Shown piece after piece: positions 10,710-21,900 of a stretch of 64,000 nt of DNA (the first letter of the stretch is position 1; the number at the start of each line of letters is the position of its first letter). The DNA lies in NCBI GenBank assembly GCA_023213395.1, contig CM041465.1, forward strand, positions 62,813,741-62,877,740, in the 5' to 3' direction. Source of the DNA: Cycas panzhihuaensis (lineage: Eukaryota; Cycadophyta). The position numbers and the translations under genes were made by a program. The notes under the pieces are model-generated. The model saw only the letters and a program-made list of their open reading frames with translations. It was not told where the DNA came from and searched no databases.

Positions 10710-13465
10710 TGGATGCAGATCTACCAGATAATCACTATGCTTGGTAAGAGTAATGGTAGTCAACGGCGGCGTTGAAGGTGTGGTGAAAACCTACAAGCAA
10801 AAGTGCCACGATAGGCACCACATGCACAAGAGAACGAGGTTTGGGACATCTGAATGGCACCCAACTACCTTAAAGTAGCCCTCAATGCGGAAGAGAGTGC
10901 ATATAGGGGTAGCCTGGATGGACTCAAGAGGAATGTCCTCCCACCCTTGGATGGCTAGAAGGGAAGAGGAGGAATTTTTAAAGAGTTTCCCTATGATAAA
11001 GGGAAATGAGAGTAAATGGAGTAGGTGAAAGCCTATACTATAAGCAGGTCTCCCTTGGCTATTTGGTCAATGCAAATAGGACCAAGGGAGAGAGGGAAGC
11101 ACTTAGAATGAGTTTTCCTTTAATAATAAAATGGGCAAAAAGGAAAAAGACCAAGTGATACATGTACAATCAAGTGATGCCAAATGGAATATACTTAAAG
11201 GATATGCTTGGATTAGTAAGAAGAGGAAGAAGGAAATAAGGGGGGTTCCTACAATGCCATTTTCTTATATAAAACAAACATATGACATACAAGCATATAA
11301 GTGCAAACAATCAATACCATTTAACCCTTTACTTTCATGTGGTCTAGTTAGCTAGAACATAGATTTTAATAAAAGCAAAAAGGGAAATGGGGAATAAACG
11401 AATAGATGTACGTACCTGGGGGGGTGTACCAGCTGACGGGAGACCTCACCCACACGCCCTCACACCAACCAATGGATGTGTGAGAAATATCAACATGAAG
11501 GACAGGGGCTTCCTTACCTTCCCCTTATAAAAGAAAGCGGAATGAAAGGAAGCGAACGGAATGAAAGAAAGGAAAAGAGGACAAAACGTACCCAGATTTG
11601 GAGGCCTTTTCCTTTCATGCAGAACTACTCCAACCTACACATATAAGAACTTATCCCTTCTAAGGAGGGGCTATGAAGATATATATATATATGTAAGTGT
11701 ATGTGATTTATATATTAAATTATTATATCAAGTTAGGAAAGTAACTGCTGTAAATGACTCTAATCTTCCCTCAAGCAAACATGAACATCAAGCAAGAAGG
11801 AATGAAGGGAAGCCTCAGGATGGCTAAACCCTCCGCTAGATTCTCCACACAACCTTTTAGCATAGCAAGATGAGGGTAAATGACAACTTATGATAGCCAA
11901 GAAATATAAGGGTAAATGTAACAAAGCATTGGAGAGATGTCAAGGTGCGGAGTTGCTATGGGCAACAATCTGATGTATAAACCCCTACAGAAGCTTTCAA
12001 AAGATACCAAGCAACATTAGGGACATTACGGGGGCCTAAATGGGAGGCGTGCAAGCCTAAAATCAGCATAGTAAGGGGCCCCAAATGCTAATAATCCAGC
12101 GCAGGCCTAAGGCTCACCTACTCTTAATTATCCCAAGAGAAGCATGGGAGTAAGAGAAGAAAGGTGGGAAGGGGATTGACCTTGGAGAGTAGGACTAAGT
12201 GGGGGGCTTCCCCTACCTTACTCTCTTCACCCAACCTTTGTGGATCTTCTCCTGCTACTTCCTTAAGGAAAACTAATGGAGGAACGATGAAAACCCAGAA
12301 ATAACATGCCAAACTCAATGGAAATAGTGTTTGCTATAGTCAATCATGAAAAAAGCAAGCAAACAAACAAGGAAATGAGTCTAACATAGAAATAACATAC
12401 CATAAATCCTAAAAAAAGGGTTTAGAGGATCTGCTGGGTTGAATATAGAGTAGGTTTGCCCATAACCCGATGGAGCGAGGGTTCTTGTAAGGTTTTGTAG
12501 GAGATATCCCAAGAGGTGGTGAAGAGACACTTATTAGGGCGAGTTGGAAGAGAACCACACCTAAACTTGCTTGAGAATGTCTAAAGAGAATCTTTCCACC
12601 ATGGAGAAGGACTATTGTAGGTGGATCCTGGACTGAAGTTGTAGGAAACGCAGGTCTGCAAATGCACCTATGGAAGAAAAGAGAAAGAGCAGAAGTTGGA
12701 GTAGGAAGTAGTTGTGTTGAGGAGCCAAAAATAATCTAAGAGAGTTAAAATGATGAGGGTTTTGAGATTCATACCCATCCCAGCCCTAAACAAGTGCATA
12801 GGGTGCGAATAGGGCTGAGCTGGATGTGAGAACATGTGGCAATTCCATGGGAAAAGCAAGAATTACCACAACAGTTTTTTAAAAAGAACTTACAATAGTC
12901 ACACCACGATAAACTTCGTGGTACCATGGTAAACTTCGTATCTTTGGTAAGTTTACGATGGTGCAAGACCATAAAGCTAGAATGGTAATAATCTAGGTTA
13001 AGGGCCTTGGAAGGTCATGTTGCAAGCCTAGGAGGGGCTAGCCCTCTTGTCCAGGTGGATAAGACAGTCCATAAGGTATGTGGACGAGGCCAAAAAAGGC
13101 ATCAATGGCTAAAGGTCCCAGAAACGAGGTGATAAGAGCTCAAAATCAAGGCATGAACGGGTCATACAAATCAAATAAGGTTTAAGGCAGTGTAGAGGTA
13201 GCGTAGAGGGTCGTAAAGTGCCATGGGGGATACCTACCTTACGAAAAGGTAGGTCCCGTTGGGTCATCATAGGCTTGCAATATGATAAGCAGTATAAACA
13301 GGCAATAAATTTCTATTCAACAAATGCAAAGTGATCATACAAATGAAGCAATCAGTCATGCAATGAGGTAATACTTCTGTCAACCTTTCCAATGAAACAA
13401 TAAAGATAAAAAAGAAGAAGCTTACACAGGTTGACTTATACATATCCATTCCGGTGGTGGAAACA
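10710..13465 (-). repeat. 3' LTR of Element 2
   Basis: Direct repeat of 24,965-27,792. On + it begins TGGATGCAGATC and ends GGAAACA, so read on - it starts TGTTTCC and ends in CA. A candidate transcription box TATATAAG lies on the - strand at 11,264-11,271; in the other LTR this site is changed to CATATAAG. No clear polypurine tract precedes it at 13,466-13,500. Short open frames inside (for example 11,131-11,355) are not supported as genes. Confidence 0.88.
11264..11271 (-). promoter_or_regulatory. Possible LTR TATA box
   Basis: TATATAAG on the - strand, the sense direction of Element 2, in the downstream third of the LTR. It is a simple motif and could be chance; the 5' LTR, which would drive expression, has a changed base here (near 25,515-25,525). 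Confidence 0.3.
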
Positions 13466-14834
13466 ACGCTTATGGCGGCATAGCCTCAACCTTGGAAGCA
13501 TGGTGCGATGGTGAGCAGTAACAAAACTATCAGTAGCACATGTATATGTATATATATAAATCATGATCATAGAAAGGGTCAAGGGTGCCAGCAAATGTCA
13601 TGGCAGAATATGTGGATATGAAGACAGGGGTGGAGATAACATAGGGGCTACCTATGTGCCACCTGGGAATCGATTAGAAGGTAAGAAGGATGAGGGAATT
13701 GACTGGAAGCTAAGAAGGATGAGAGGGTTGCTCCCATCGTAAAAGTGCGAAGAGGAGTGCATGACAATACCAAGTAAAAGGGTAAATGAGTAAACTTGGT
13801 AGTCACCATAGTTTAACCTCATTAGCAGGCAGCTTTTAAAGGTACGAATGGATCACAAAGTGATCTATGTAATGACCAAGATTTGGGTGGCAAAGCGACC
13901 AGACAAGTCTCACGGGCAGTCAACAAGAAGAGGAAGGCGGCGTTGAAGGATAAGGCAAACAAGGCTGTCTGCCTCAACGTTGACGGCCCAAGGACTATGT
14001 CAGATGTTGATAGACTAGAAATTAGCCAACAAGAATCTGGGGGTCAAAGCGAGGGCTCTCAAGTGAGGACGTCGCACCTGGTAAACCTGGGTGAGATGGA
14101 ACACCATTACCTGGGAGTCATAGAGAAGAACAATAGATCCATGATGGAAATAGAGTGCATCAGTGAGGGCCTCAATAACGACTGTATATTCAGATTTGTT
14201 ATTAGTGGCCTTGGAGGAAGATTACGAAGCGTGAAAATCATGTCTAGAAGGGCTGTGAAGAATCCATGCAATGGCAGAATGTCGAGGTTATCCACGACTT
14301 CATTTGGTAAAGATGAAGAGAGATATAGATGATGAAAGGAAACGTCTTGGTAGAGAAAATATGTGATAATGTAAGAGTCGAAGCAAAAAGAGACTCGTAT
14401 GATAAGCAATAAATGGTCGTGAAGGGCAGGAGGACCTAGTAATGAGGCTACCTAAGGACAAGAGCAGGCTACCCAACTCTTGGTGGCCTTGGTGGTAAAA
14501 GGGCACCCTAGGATGCCAAAGGTTATTTTGGAAAGCAAAGAATGACTCCAGACGGGGGGAGCATTCCCTTTGGAGACCCCAGGGGTAGGAACAGGCTATA
14601 GAAATGAGTTTGAGATGGTGAAATAATAGAGTGGCACATAAAACGAGGTAGAAGGGCCCTACAAAAATGTATCGGTGAGGTGCCATTAATGCATCCATAA
14701 GAAAGAGCGAAACGAAGGCTATGGGAGCACAACGGAAGATAGGGCTAGAAGGCAAAGGTGATTGGGGGTAAGAAACGATCCAAAGGGCTATCACAAGAGT
14801 GAAAACATAGACAGTAGCCATTGGAGCCCTCGCC
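13466..14834. other. Region between 3' LTR and antisense promoter (Element 2)
   Basis: Element 2 sequence upstream of the aORF promoter. It is mostly G+A-rich on +. It contains an open frame on + at 13,883-14,332 (149 codons; MGGKATRQVSRAVNKKRKAA at the start, then acidic/polar) with no family I recognise. In the post-gap copy (61,530-61,980) the same frame is broken by small indels. Treated as unproven. Confidence 0.4.
13883..14332 (+). CDS. Unrecognised 149-codon open frame in Element 2
   Basis: Open from ATG at 13,883 to TGA at 14,330-14,332. The first 30 residues are strongly basic (KATRQVSRAVNKKRKAALKDK); the rest has MSDVDRLEISQQESGGQSEG, VIEKNNRSMMEIECISEGL and RAVKNPCNGRMSRLSTTS. No membrane segment or known motif is visible. 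It lies about 0.5 kb upstream of the aORF TATA box on the same strand. In a region where most frames are closed this length is mildly unusual, but no counterpart was found in Element 3 and the post-gap copy does not preserve the frame. It may be a chance frame in G+A-rich DNA or a worn part of gag-related or aORF sequence. Confidence 0.2.
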   Translation: MGGKATRQVSRAVNKKRKAALKDKANKAVCLNVDGPRTMSDVDRLEISQQESGGQSEGSQVRTSHLVNLGEMEHHYLGVIEKNNRSMMEIECISEGLNNDCIFRFVISGLGGRLRSVKIMSRRAVKNPCNGRMSRLSTTSFGKDEERYR

Positions 14835-14875
14835 TATATAAGGAAAATCGATGAAAACGGGATTCATTTTCATGG
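14835..14875 (+). promoter_or_regulatory. Core promoter of antisense gene (Element 2)
   Basis: TATATAAGG at 14,835-14,843, then TTCATTTTCATGG at 14,863-14,875. Element 1 has TATAAAAA (28,508-28,501, -) and CTCATTTTCATAGG (28,477-28,464, -); Element 3 has TATCTAAAG (41,917) and TTCATTTTCATGG (41,946-41,958). Distance from initiator to the exon 1 ATG is 138, 139 and 140 nt. Conservation against strongly decayed flanks supports a real promoter. Confidence 0.7.
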
Positions 14876-15024
14876 GCTTTCAAACGAATCCAGATCTATT
14901 TCCTTATGCAGTAGAGCACCACCTAACTTTGGAGGCATAGAGAGGGAGATCAAACCATCGGATCGAGTGGAGGGCAATTTGTTTAGATTGCAGAGACAAG
15001 ATGGCGAGTGCTCGATCAGATCTA

Positions 15025-15514
15025 GTGAGTGGATCTTCGAAACCATAACCCATCTGACACTTTAAAATTTACTGCTTTTTATGTTTTTTATGTAGGTTTT
15101 TAGGGCCCATATGGGCAAAAAATGACCTCTTGGAGTCCAAATTAGACACAGAGAGGGGTAAGACCAGGGCATGACGTAACCCTGGTTCCAGTGGACCCGG
15201 ATGTGGCCCACAGGAAGAAAAATTTTATTTTTTTGGGCAGAAATCCCCCCCTCCCCCTTTTTGGGGAGGTGCCATTCATACTGCGACAAAGATCACAATG
15301 TCATGATCTTTGCCACGGGGCCCTCATCGCCACAGGACCCAAGCTAAACTCCACAGTACCATGAAGTTTGGCATGGTGCAAAGGCAGAACTATACAAAAA
15401 AGAGAATGGGGGCCCGAGGGACCCCAAATCTTGACCAGGTGAGGCTAAGAGGCAGTCCAGGGAATGAGGAATGAGTATAGGTCAAGTTCTAACTTGTTTT
15501 ATGGCATTTTGCAT
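15025..15514 (+). other. Intron 1 of antisense gene (Element 2)
   Basis: 490 nt from GTGAGT (15,025) to the position equivalent to the acceptors of Elements 1 and 3 (15,514). The last bases read TTTTGCAT, so the AG is lost in this copy. The equivalent intron is 518 nt in Element 3 and about 510 nt in Element 1 after removing Element 2 and an 80-bp duplication. Confidence 0.6.
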
Positions 15515-16707
15515 GTTGTGACTGCGATGGAGAACTACGAGAACATCAGAATGATGATACTCAACTTTATTGAGATGATGATGAGAGAGGATAGGGAGAT
15601 CTTGAGGACATGTAGCCTACTAAAGGTCACGAAGATACCCCAGTACACATCAGATTAGCATTTATTAGTTGATATAGTGTCACACTGGGATAGGAGAAGA
15701 CATGTCTTTCTTTCATCTACCCCAAGTGGGAGACATATCGGTGACGCCCGGGGACATCAGGATGATCTTGGGAGTCTGCATGTTGGGAGGCCGGTGACAC
15801 TAGGAGCACTACCCAGCAATGAGGCAGCACATAAGGAGGTAGCTATGTTCTTTACAGGCTTGGACAGGCGGGATAGGCAAGGGATTCCTCTTTAAACTAT
15901 GGTTATGTCAGGAGTTCCTCAAGTGAGGAAGTTGATTACATTGTGCATTCTGTTCCAGATATCCTAGAAACAAAACTATAGAGATATACTAGTAGGGTGG
16001 ATAGACGCAGTACATCGGTGCGAGGCGAGAGAGAGGATGGACTAGGCTACCCTCATAGCGGCAAACCTCGTCGCGTCGTTGGATGCCATTTAGGTAGTGG
16101 GCAGGGGCAGACTATCATATAGTACCTTACTGTAGTGCTGGATCTTTAACCACTTTGGAGCGGTGGTGCCAACAACAGGACCATACCCTATCTCAAAGTG
16201 GGCCCTGATGGTATACAGGTGGCAGACCAGGTTGAGAGGGACTAAGGACTAGGCATATATTCGTCGCTTGGTGGAGGCCACATCACTAGACCTCCTCACC
16301 ATGACAGATTATATAGTGGATCTGTACAGAGCGGTGAGGTGGGATAGTGACGACGAGACAGGCGGGGCAGGAGTGCCCCCAGGAGATGACGAGGGTGGCG
16401 ATGGAGGTGATGGGGCTAACCCATCATGACCTAGAGGAGAGGCAGGTTCATCGGGGACTACAGACAGAGGAGCAAGTCCATTAGGGGTTGCAGGCCCATC
16501 AAGAGCTGTGGAGGAGCGCAGGGGCCTAGTGACACAGGCTTATAGGTTGCAGATCGTCAGGAGGTTTGGAGAGGTAGCTACACATTTGAGAGAGGAGGCG
16601 ATGCCATGGTAGTTAAAGCGATGCGGAGGAGGTGCAGGAGGAGGAGGTACCTGGCGGTGGAGTACTCGAGGCGGGCGGTCACAGGTCGAGGCTGGAAGCC
16701 ACACTAG

Positions 16708-16823
16708 GTAAGATATGACCTTCTCCTATCATCTTTTGATTGCCACATATACATACATACTTTGGTTTTTAGTTTGATATGTGTATAGACATGTACTAAT
16801 ATATGATATCTTTGGATTTGTAG
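16708..16823 (+). other. Intron 2 of antisense gene (Element 2)
   Basis: 116 nt, AG|GTAAGA to TTTGGATTTGTAG|GT, T-rich near the 3' end. Element 3 has an intron of 103 nt at the same place (43,832-43,934). Homology between copies is clear on both sides and weak inside. Confidence 0.65.
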
Positions 16824-17420
16824 GTATGGAAGATATCCGGAGGTTGGCAAAGCGGTAGTCCCGGGGTATTCCCTCGAGCATACAGAGGGGCAACCTCCCA
16901 TCCAGGTAGGTGATGAGCCTAGATCAGCAGGCGGCCATATGGCAGAATTTACCCCTTTGATATGGGCAAGAGACTTATGGGTTCTGAGTCCCGAGTGTGA
17001 GATGCGTGCGGGGAGGATAGCGAGGCGAGTTGGATGCCACAGTGAGAGGATGCTCTACAGAGTTAGGTACAGGTGTTGGAGGCTCAAGGAGGAGCCGGAG
17101 GGGATATGGGGAGCCATATCTAGCTAGCAGTGATGGAGGAGTGCCTTTAGGGGATGGAGGAGAGGCTCCACCTCATAAAGATGGAGATGGATCATATCCA
17201 GGCCCAATATGATCAATTGATAGAGGACATGGCATCGAGGTCGGTGTGAAGCAGGACACAGATCCACATGGTGGTGACGACCCCGAGGAGGCCACGGGAC
17301 GAGGGGAGCAAGGTATGAAGCTCGCAGAGACTGAGGAGGAGTCTTAGAGGGATGTGTTTCCCGAGAGAGGGATCACATCAACTAGGAGATGATGCCCCAG
17401 AGACGGGGTAGCAGTAGAGT

Positions 17421-18145
17421 AGTGTATCTAGTTTTTTGTTTTAAACAGGGGAAAACACAGACCTCCAGGGAGTTACCATATGTAGTCACATGATTATACC
17501 CTCCCTGTAAGGACATCGACTTCCCATAGATGATGTACCATACCATTTGTATAATATGACACATGATTTTTGATATATATAGATGGGGTGATTGGTACCC
17601 CATTTGGCATATGATGATGTATATATTGACATGTGATGGATTGTATGTATGTTTCTATTTACATATTTATATATGTGTATGAGGGTGCACGGATGCATAA
17701 GGATATATATATGATTACACTTTGAGTTGATTATTGTATGAGTGTTGTGTTATGACATTCGTTTAGGTTATGCATATTTCCTTTCATGCAAGACCATGTT
17801 TCTAATAGGAGTATATACGATTACCATGAGTAGAGGTGATAGACATATGTGGGGCTAGGAAACAAGGCAACGCGCATGTCCATACAGGAGCATAGTGGGA
17901 TATGCAAAGGAAATACCAAGAGAATAAGAGTGACGACACTCCCAAAATGTCATCCTAATTAGGGGATGCCCAAATAAGAGGACAAGGTCCCAAGGGGAAT
18001 GGGAATAAAGGTTTCGCGGGAGGAGCCAAAAAGAAACGAGAAGGCCATCCTAAGCTATCATTCCACCCATGGCTGGAAGGAATGGAAATAAGCTTAAGAG
18101 GGTAGTTTAGGCTCATTTCAAAGCGTGGATAAGGTGATGATGAAG
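17421..18145. other. Spacer between antisense gene and pol end (Element 2)
   Basis: Non-coding, AT-rich, between the convergent 3' ends of aORF (+) and pol (-). No repeat or RNA gene seen. Similar in length to the equivalent spacers in Elements 1 and 3. Confidence 0.5.
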
Positions 18146-19490
18146 TCATGTGTAGAATTTCTTGAGAAATTTCCTGTTAACAACTTTCTCAAACTCAAGG
18201 CCCTCCAAGGTGGCGATCCTATAGGCGCTATTATCGAAGCTCTCGAGAACGACAAAGGGGCCAACCCATTTGGGTCTGAATTTATTCAAGTGGTCATGGA
18301 GATATTCCAATTTGAGGATGTGGTCCCCAGGATACAAAGGATGAGAATGAAGGTGTTTGTTGTAGGTCCTTTGTGAATGGGCTTTAGATGTGAGGTTAGC
18401 CTGATAGGTAACTAAACATCTCTCATCCAAGGCCTCGAGGTCTAAGAGGCAAGCCTGACGGATTGACTCCTCATCGATAAGACCTCGAAGAGAAACACGT
18501 AGAGAGGGAATCTCCACTTCTAAAGGGAGTACCGCCTCGGTCTTGTAAACTAGGGAGAATGGAGTCATTCTTGTAGTAGCACGGATAGAGGTATGGTAGG
18601 CCCATAATGTAGAAGGGAGCTGAAGGTGCCAGTCTCTTTGAGACTGAGTAATAGTTTTCTTTAAGATATTCACAAGAGTCTTATTGAATGACTCGACTTG
18701 ACCATTTGCCTAGGAGTAATAAGGGGAGGAAGTTTTGTGAGAGATTTTGAATTTCTCACAAAGTTCATCCATCTCCTTATTACAAAAAGAGGTTCCATTG
18801 TCTGTGATTAAGATGTCGGGAATCTCAAAGTGGCAAATGATGTACTAGTAGACGAAAGTAGCTATCATCTTACCAGGAGTAGTAATAAGAGGGATGGCTT
18901 CTACCCATTTAGTAAAGTACTCCATAGTAGTTAAGATAAACTTGTGCTGCAATGAAGAAGGTGGGGCTATAGCCCCAGATGAGGTTTAGACCCTCTTGGC
19001 GAAGGCCATGGAGATATGATAGGATGTAGGGCCTCATAAGGCACATGGGAGATGTTAGCATGTTCCTAACATCACTGACATCTTAAGGCAAAGGCATGGG
19101 CGTTCTTGAAGAGGGATGGCCAATAGTAGCCCATACGAAGGATCCTCTGGGCCATGGATTGGCCCCATAAATGCCATGGTGGCATTCGCGGTATTTGGTC
19201 GACCGCCGGGAGTGGCCTTAATGAGGAAGATCCCATCGAAGACCTCTTATACAATACTTAGGTCCATAAGGAAGTATTGTAGCGAAGGTCTAGATCGAGA
19301 TATAACTTTATTCTTGCAGGCGGTACTACTCTTGTGTGGTACCACCACGATGTCACCATACCACTTGTTATCAATGAGTGGATGGGAAGGAATGCCCTGA
19401 ATGATCAAAATAGATTCATCAGGAAGAGAATCGTCAATAGGGGCATCGAGCGAGTTAGGGATAGGGGCGTCTGTGAGCTACTCTGCCACT
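18146..19490 (-). pseudogene. pol: Integrase (Element 2)
   Basis: The best-preserved integrase in the window. The zinc module (about 19,060-19,240) shows LRMGYYWPSLFKNAHAFALR with the C-X2-C part interrupted. Second catalytic Asp in LITDNGTSFCNKEMDEL (18,772-18,818); catalytic Glu GAG at 18,692-18,694 in ANGQVESFNKTL. An uninterrupted 175-codon frame (18,673-18,146) covers the rest: LPSTLWAYHTSIRATTRMTP, FSLVYKTEAVLPLEVEIPS and the GPF module KWVGPFVVLESFDNSAYRI, ending KFLKKFYT at its natural stop. There is no chromodomain, which separates it from the 55-kb element. Stops upstream (for example TAG for Gln before ANGQ) make it inactive. Confidence 0.92.
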
Positions 19491-20030
19491 ACCATCCCCT
19501 TCTTTGATTTCCTGTTAACAATATGAAAGTTGAACTCCTGAAGCAAGATAACTTAATGACCAGTCCTACCTGTCAAGTCTGAACGAGTAAGTAGATATCG
19601 TAAGGGATCAGACTGGATGATCACCTTGGTAGTATTACCGAGTAAGTAGTGTCTAAACTTCTTGGCTGCGTAAACTAAGGAGAGACATTCCTTCTCAGTC
19701 GGGGAGTAGTTGAGTTCAGCAGCCACAAGGGTGCGGTTGATAAAGTAAATACCTCTCTCGACTCCCGAATCATCCTCCTAAGCCAACATAGCGCCCAAAG
19801 ACTCATCGGTTGCTGAGGTATAGAGAATAAAAGGCCTATCGAAGTAAGGAGGCACCAACATTGGAGCAGAAGCAAGGGCTTTCTTAAGTCCTTCGAAGGC
19901 TTGTTGGGTCTTATCAGACCAAATAAATGGGACTCCCTTCTTCAATAGGTTGGTCAAGGGTTTGGCGCTCACGATGAAGTCTTCCAAGAAGTGCCTGAGG
20001 AAACCAAGCCTACGTAAAAACAATTTGATT
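19491..20030 (-). pseudogene. pol: RNase H (Element 2)
   Basis: Reads FLRRLGFLRHFLEDFIVSAK, PLTNLLKKGVPFIWSDKTQQ, AFEGLKKALASAPMLVPPYF, PFILYTSATDESLGAMLA, then EDDSGVERGIYFINRTL, NYSPTEKECLSLVYAAKKF, IIQSDPLRYLLTRSDLTGR and IVNRKSKKGMVVAE. The TSATDESLGAML / TGRTGHW pattern is typical of Tat elements. Breaks are TAG/TAA at Gln or Trp positions (after MLA, after TGH, after VVAE). Integrase follows a short acidic linker (PDESILI), with no second RNase H domain. Confidence 0.9.
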
Positions 20031-20960
20031 TGTCATTGGGTTCTAGGAGGCGGCATATTAAAGACTGCCTTGACTTTGTCAGGGTCAATCTGAATTCCTT
20101 ATTTTGACATAAGAAATCCAAGGAGTTTGCCAGAAGTAATGATAAACATACATTTAAGTGGGTTTAGGCTTATGTGGTACTTGCGACACCGCATGAAGAT
20201 AGCCCGCAAGTCTGAGGGATGATGGGCTCTGACACGTGAGAGGCCCATTATGTCATCCATGAAGACCTCCAACGTGTTGTTGATGAGGTCATGGAAGATA
20301 AAATACATCACCTTTTGGTAAGTAGCGCCTGCATTTTTTAGACCAAAGGGCATTGCCTTGTAGGCAAAGGTACCCCACAGGGTGGTGAAGGTCGTTTTGT
20401 GGTAGTCTTCGGGAGAGATTTGAATCTGGTTGTAGCCAGAGAAGCCATCCATCAAGGACATGACTTCAAACCTGGCAGTTCGATCAATGATTTAATCGAT
20501 GAAAGGGAGTGGAAAGTTGTCCTTAGGACATGTATTATTGATATCATGGAAATCAATGCATATCCAGATGGTCTCGTTCTTTTTAGCAACATGAATGATA
20601 TTGGACCTTATTTAGGGTAGTTGATAGAAGTGATAAGTCCAGCATCCAAAAGTTTCTTAACCTCTATTTTGACAGTGGTTGAGAGTTTAGGATGGAGAGG
20701 ATGCTTCTTCTGGCACATAGGACGAGCACCAGGAATGGTAGTGAGATTGTGGATGACGATGGAGAGGTCAATTCCCTTCACGTCAGAGTAATTCCATGTA
20801 AGGACATCCTGAAACTCCTGGAAGAGAAGGGAATATTTCCTTACCTCATTAGGAGAGCATGCCACCCCTACCTTAATGACCTTACCCAGGGCTAAGACTA
20901 TGTCTTGGGTTGCCCCCATGCACATGGCATTCCCCTCCTTAGAATGGAGAGGGGCAAGGT
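20031..20960 (-). pseudogene. pol: Reverse transcriptase (Element 2)
   Basis: Open stretches 20,925-20,608 and 20,461-20,099 hold LTWNYSDVKGIDLSIVIHNL, VKKLLDAGLITSINYPK, SLMDGFSGYNQIQISPEDYH, LWGTFAYKAMPFGLKNAGAT and the catalytic VFMDDIMG (FMDD at 20,263-20,252), then RKYHISLNPLKCMF and GKLLGFLMSK. The order and spacing match a complete RT of the gypsy family. A TAA in place of Trp follows INYPK, and TAA in place of Gln follows LMSK. About 1 kb upstream is the protease. Confidence 0.92.
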
Positions 20961-21900
20961 CAACAGGAAGAGACAGAATAGGAGATGGAATTGGGTCAGC
21001 GAGTGTGGACCCAATTGCCAGGACCTTCTAGTAGCCAAGCCTATGGTGACCAAAAGGAAAGTTGGGTGCGGAGCCCGCTAAGTGCTCAAGCAAGGCTTCA
21101 TCATCTTCAAAGTAATCCACCCCATGGATGACCTTACTTTGAATAGATGAAGTGCTAGAGGAAATGGGAGTGAGGGGACCATAGGGGTCATCAGACTGCC
21201 CAACATCCTCAAAAGACTCTAAGAGAGAGTTAGGAAGGGGCTCCTTAGAAGGAGCAAAAGGAAGTTCCTCGAAACCATTGGCTACAAGGGGTGATGGAGA
21301 GGAAGAATCAATGAGCTGTGGGTCAATGCATGCAATGACATGCAACACAAGGGGGTAACTAGTCTCTCCAACAAGAGGGGTTCTAGGTTAGGACCTAGAA
21401 CAAGAAGGGTGCTTCCTACTAGTACGAAGGAAAGAGATAGGGTGAGGAAAGTCCTCATCCTTACTAGGGGACTCATCATCACTAAATAGGGCAAGGTACG
21501 TATAGCTTTCGATACCAATAGGACCAAAGCGATTAAGACTAAAGGAAGAAGATGCAGGGTCTTCTTCGGGATGGGATGAATCAGGTATGCCAATGGAGCA
21601 AGCTGAGGCATGAGTAGAAGGGCCATTATCTCTCTTTGTATGGCCATGGCTTGGTTGGTTGGTAGGATGAGTTTGCTGAACAGGTGGGCATTCGCAGGAA
21701 GCAACCCTCATTCATCCATCATGAATGAACTTAAGTTGCCCCCAGTGGGTTGAACACATGGTTCCCATCAGATTGAGCCATGGTCGACCCAAGAGAATAT
21801 TATAGTCAACATCGATGTCAAGGACTATAATGTTGGCAAGGACAGTCTTACCCTCGAGAGTGAGTGGGATCGAGACGGATCCTAATGGGGTCTTTTCACT
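20961..21900 (-). pseudogene. Protease-RT linker (Element 2)
   Basis: Contains SDDESPSKDEDFPHPISFLR and GVDYFEDDEALLEHLAGSAP, both shared with Element 1, so this linker was part of the ancestral polyprotein. No known domain. The 20,940-21,350 part is rich in Ser, Pro and acidic residues. Confidence 0.6.

Larger units (their letters stand above)
15001..17420 (+). pseudogene. Antisense additional ORF (aORF), three exons, Element 2
   Basis: Exon 1 is 15,001-15,024 (ATGGCG...GATCTA, good plant start context), donor GTGAGT at 15,025. Exon 2 starts at 15,515 in frame (VVTAMENYENIRMM), though the acceptor reads CAT where Elements 1 and 3 have TAG/CAG. Exon 2 holds FIEMMMREDREILRTCSLLK, a worn HVF-FP-VGD-SVTPGDIRMILG block, LGALPSNEAAHKEVAMFFTGLDR, SGVPQVRKLITLCIL, LIAANLVASLDAI and FGAVVPTTGPYPISKWALMV, then an acidic/Gly-rich stretch with GDDEGGDGGDG-type repeats. 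Donor AG|GTAAGA at 16,708, acceptor TTTGTAG ending 16,823; exon 3 has EGQPPI and EFTPLIWARDLWVL, ending near 17,420. Several TAG stops and frameshifts. The protein is unknown; exon 2 only loosely resembles plant mobile domain proteins. Confidence 0.72.

Noticed and set aside
11131-11355. 74-codon frame identical at 58,818-59,042
   Set aside because: It lies in the LTR on the strand opposite to element transcription, is closed in the 25-kb LTR and shows no domain. Identity only reflects the duplicated segment.
13466-13500. Polypurine tract before the 3' LTR of Element 2
   Set aside because: On the - strand the bases just before TGTTTCC are mixed in both copies; no purine run of useful length.
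14400-15400. Module shared by 14.4-15.4 kb, 27.8-28.9 kb and 41.6-42.5 kb taken first as an LTR
   Set aside because: It lies inside the TSD-bounded Element 2, not at its ends, and is better explained as aORF promoter, exon 1 and intron 1.
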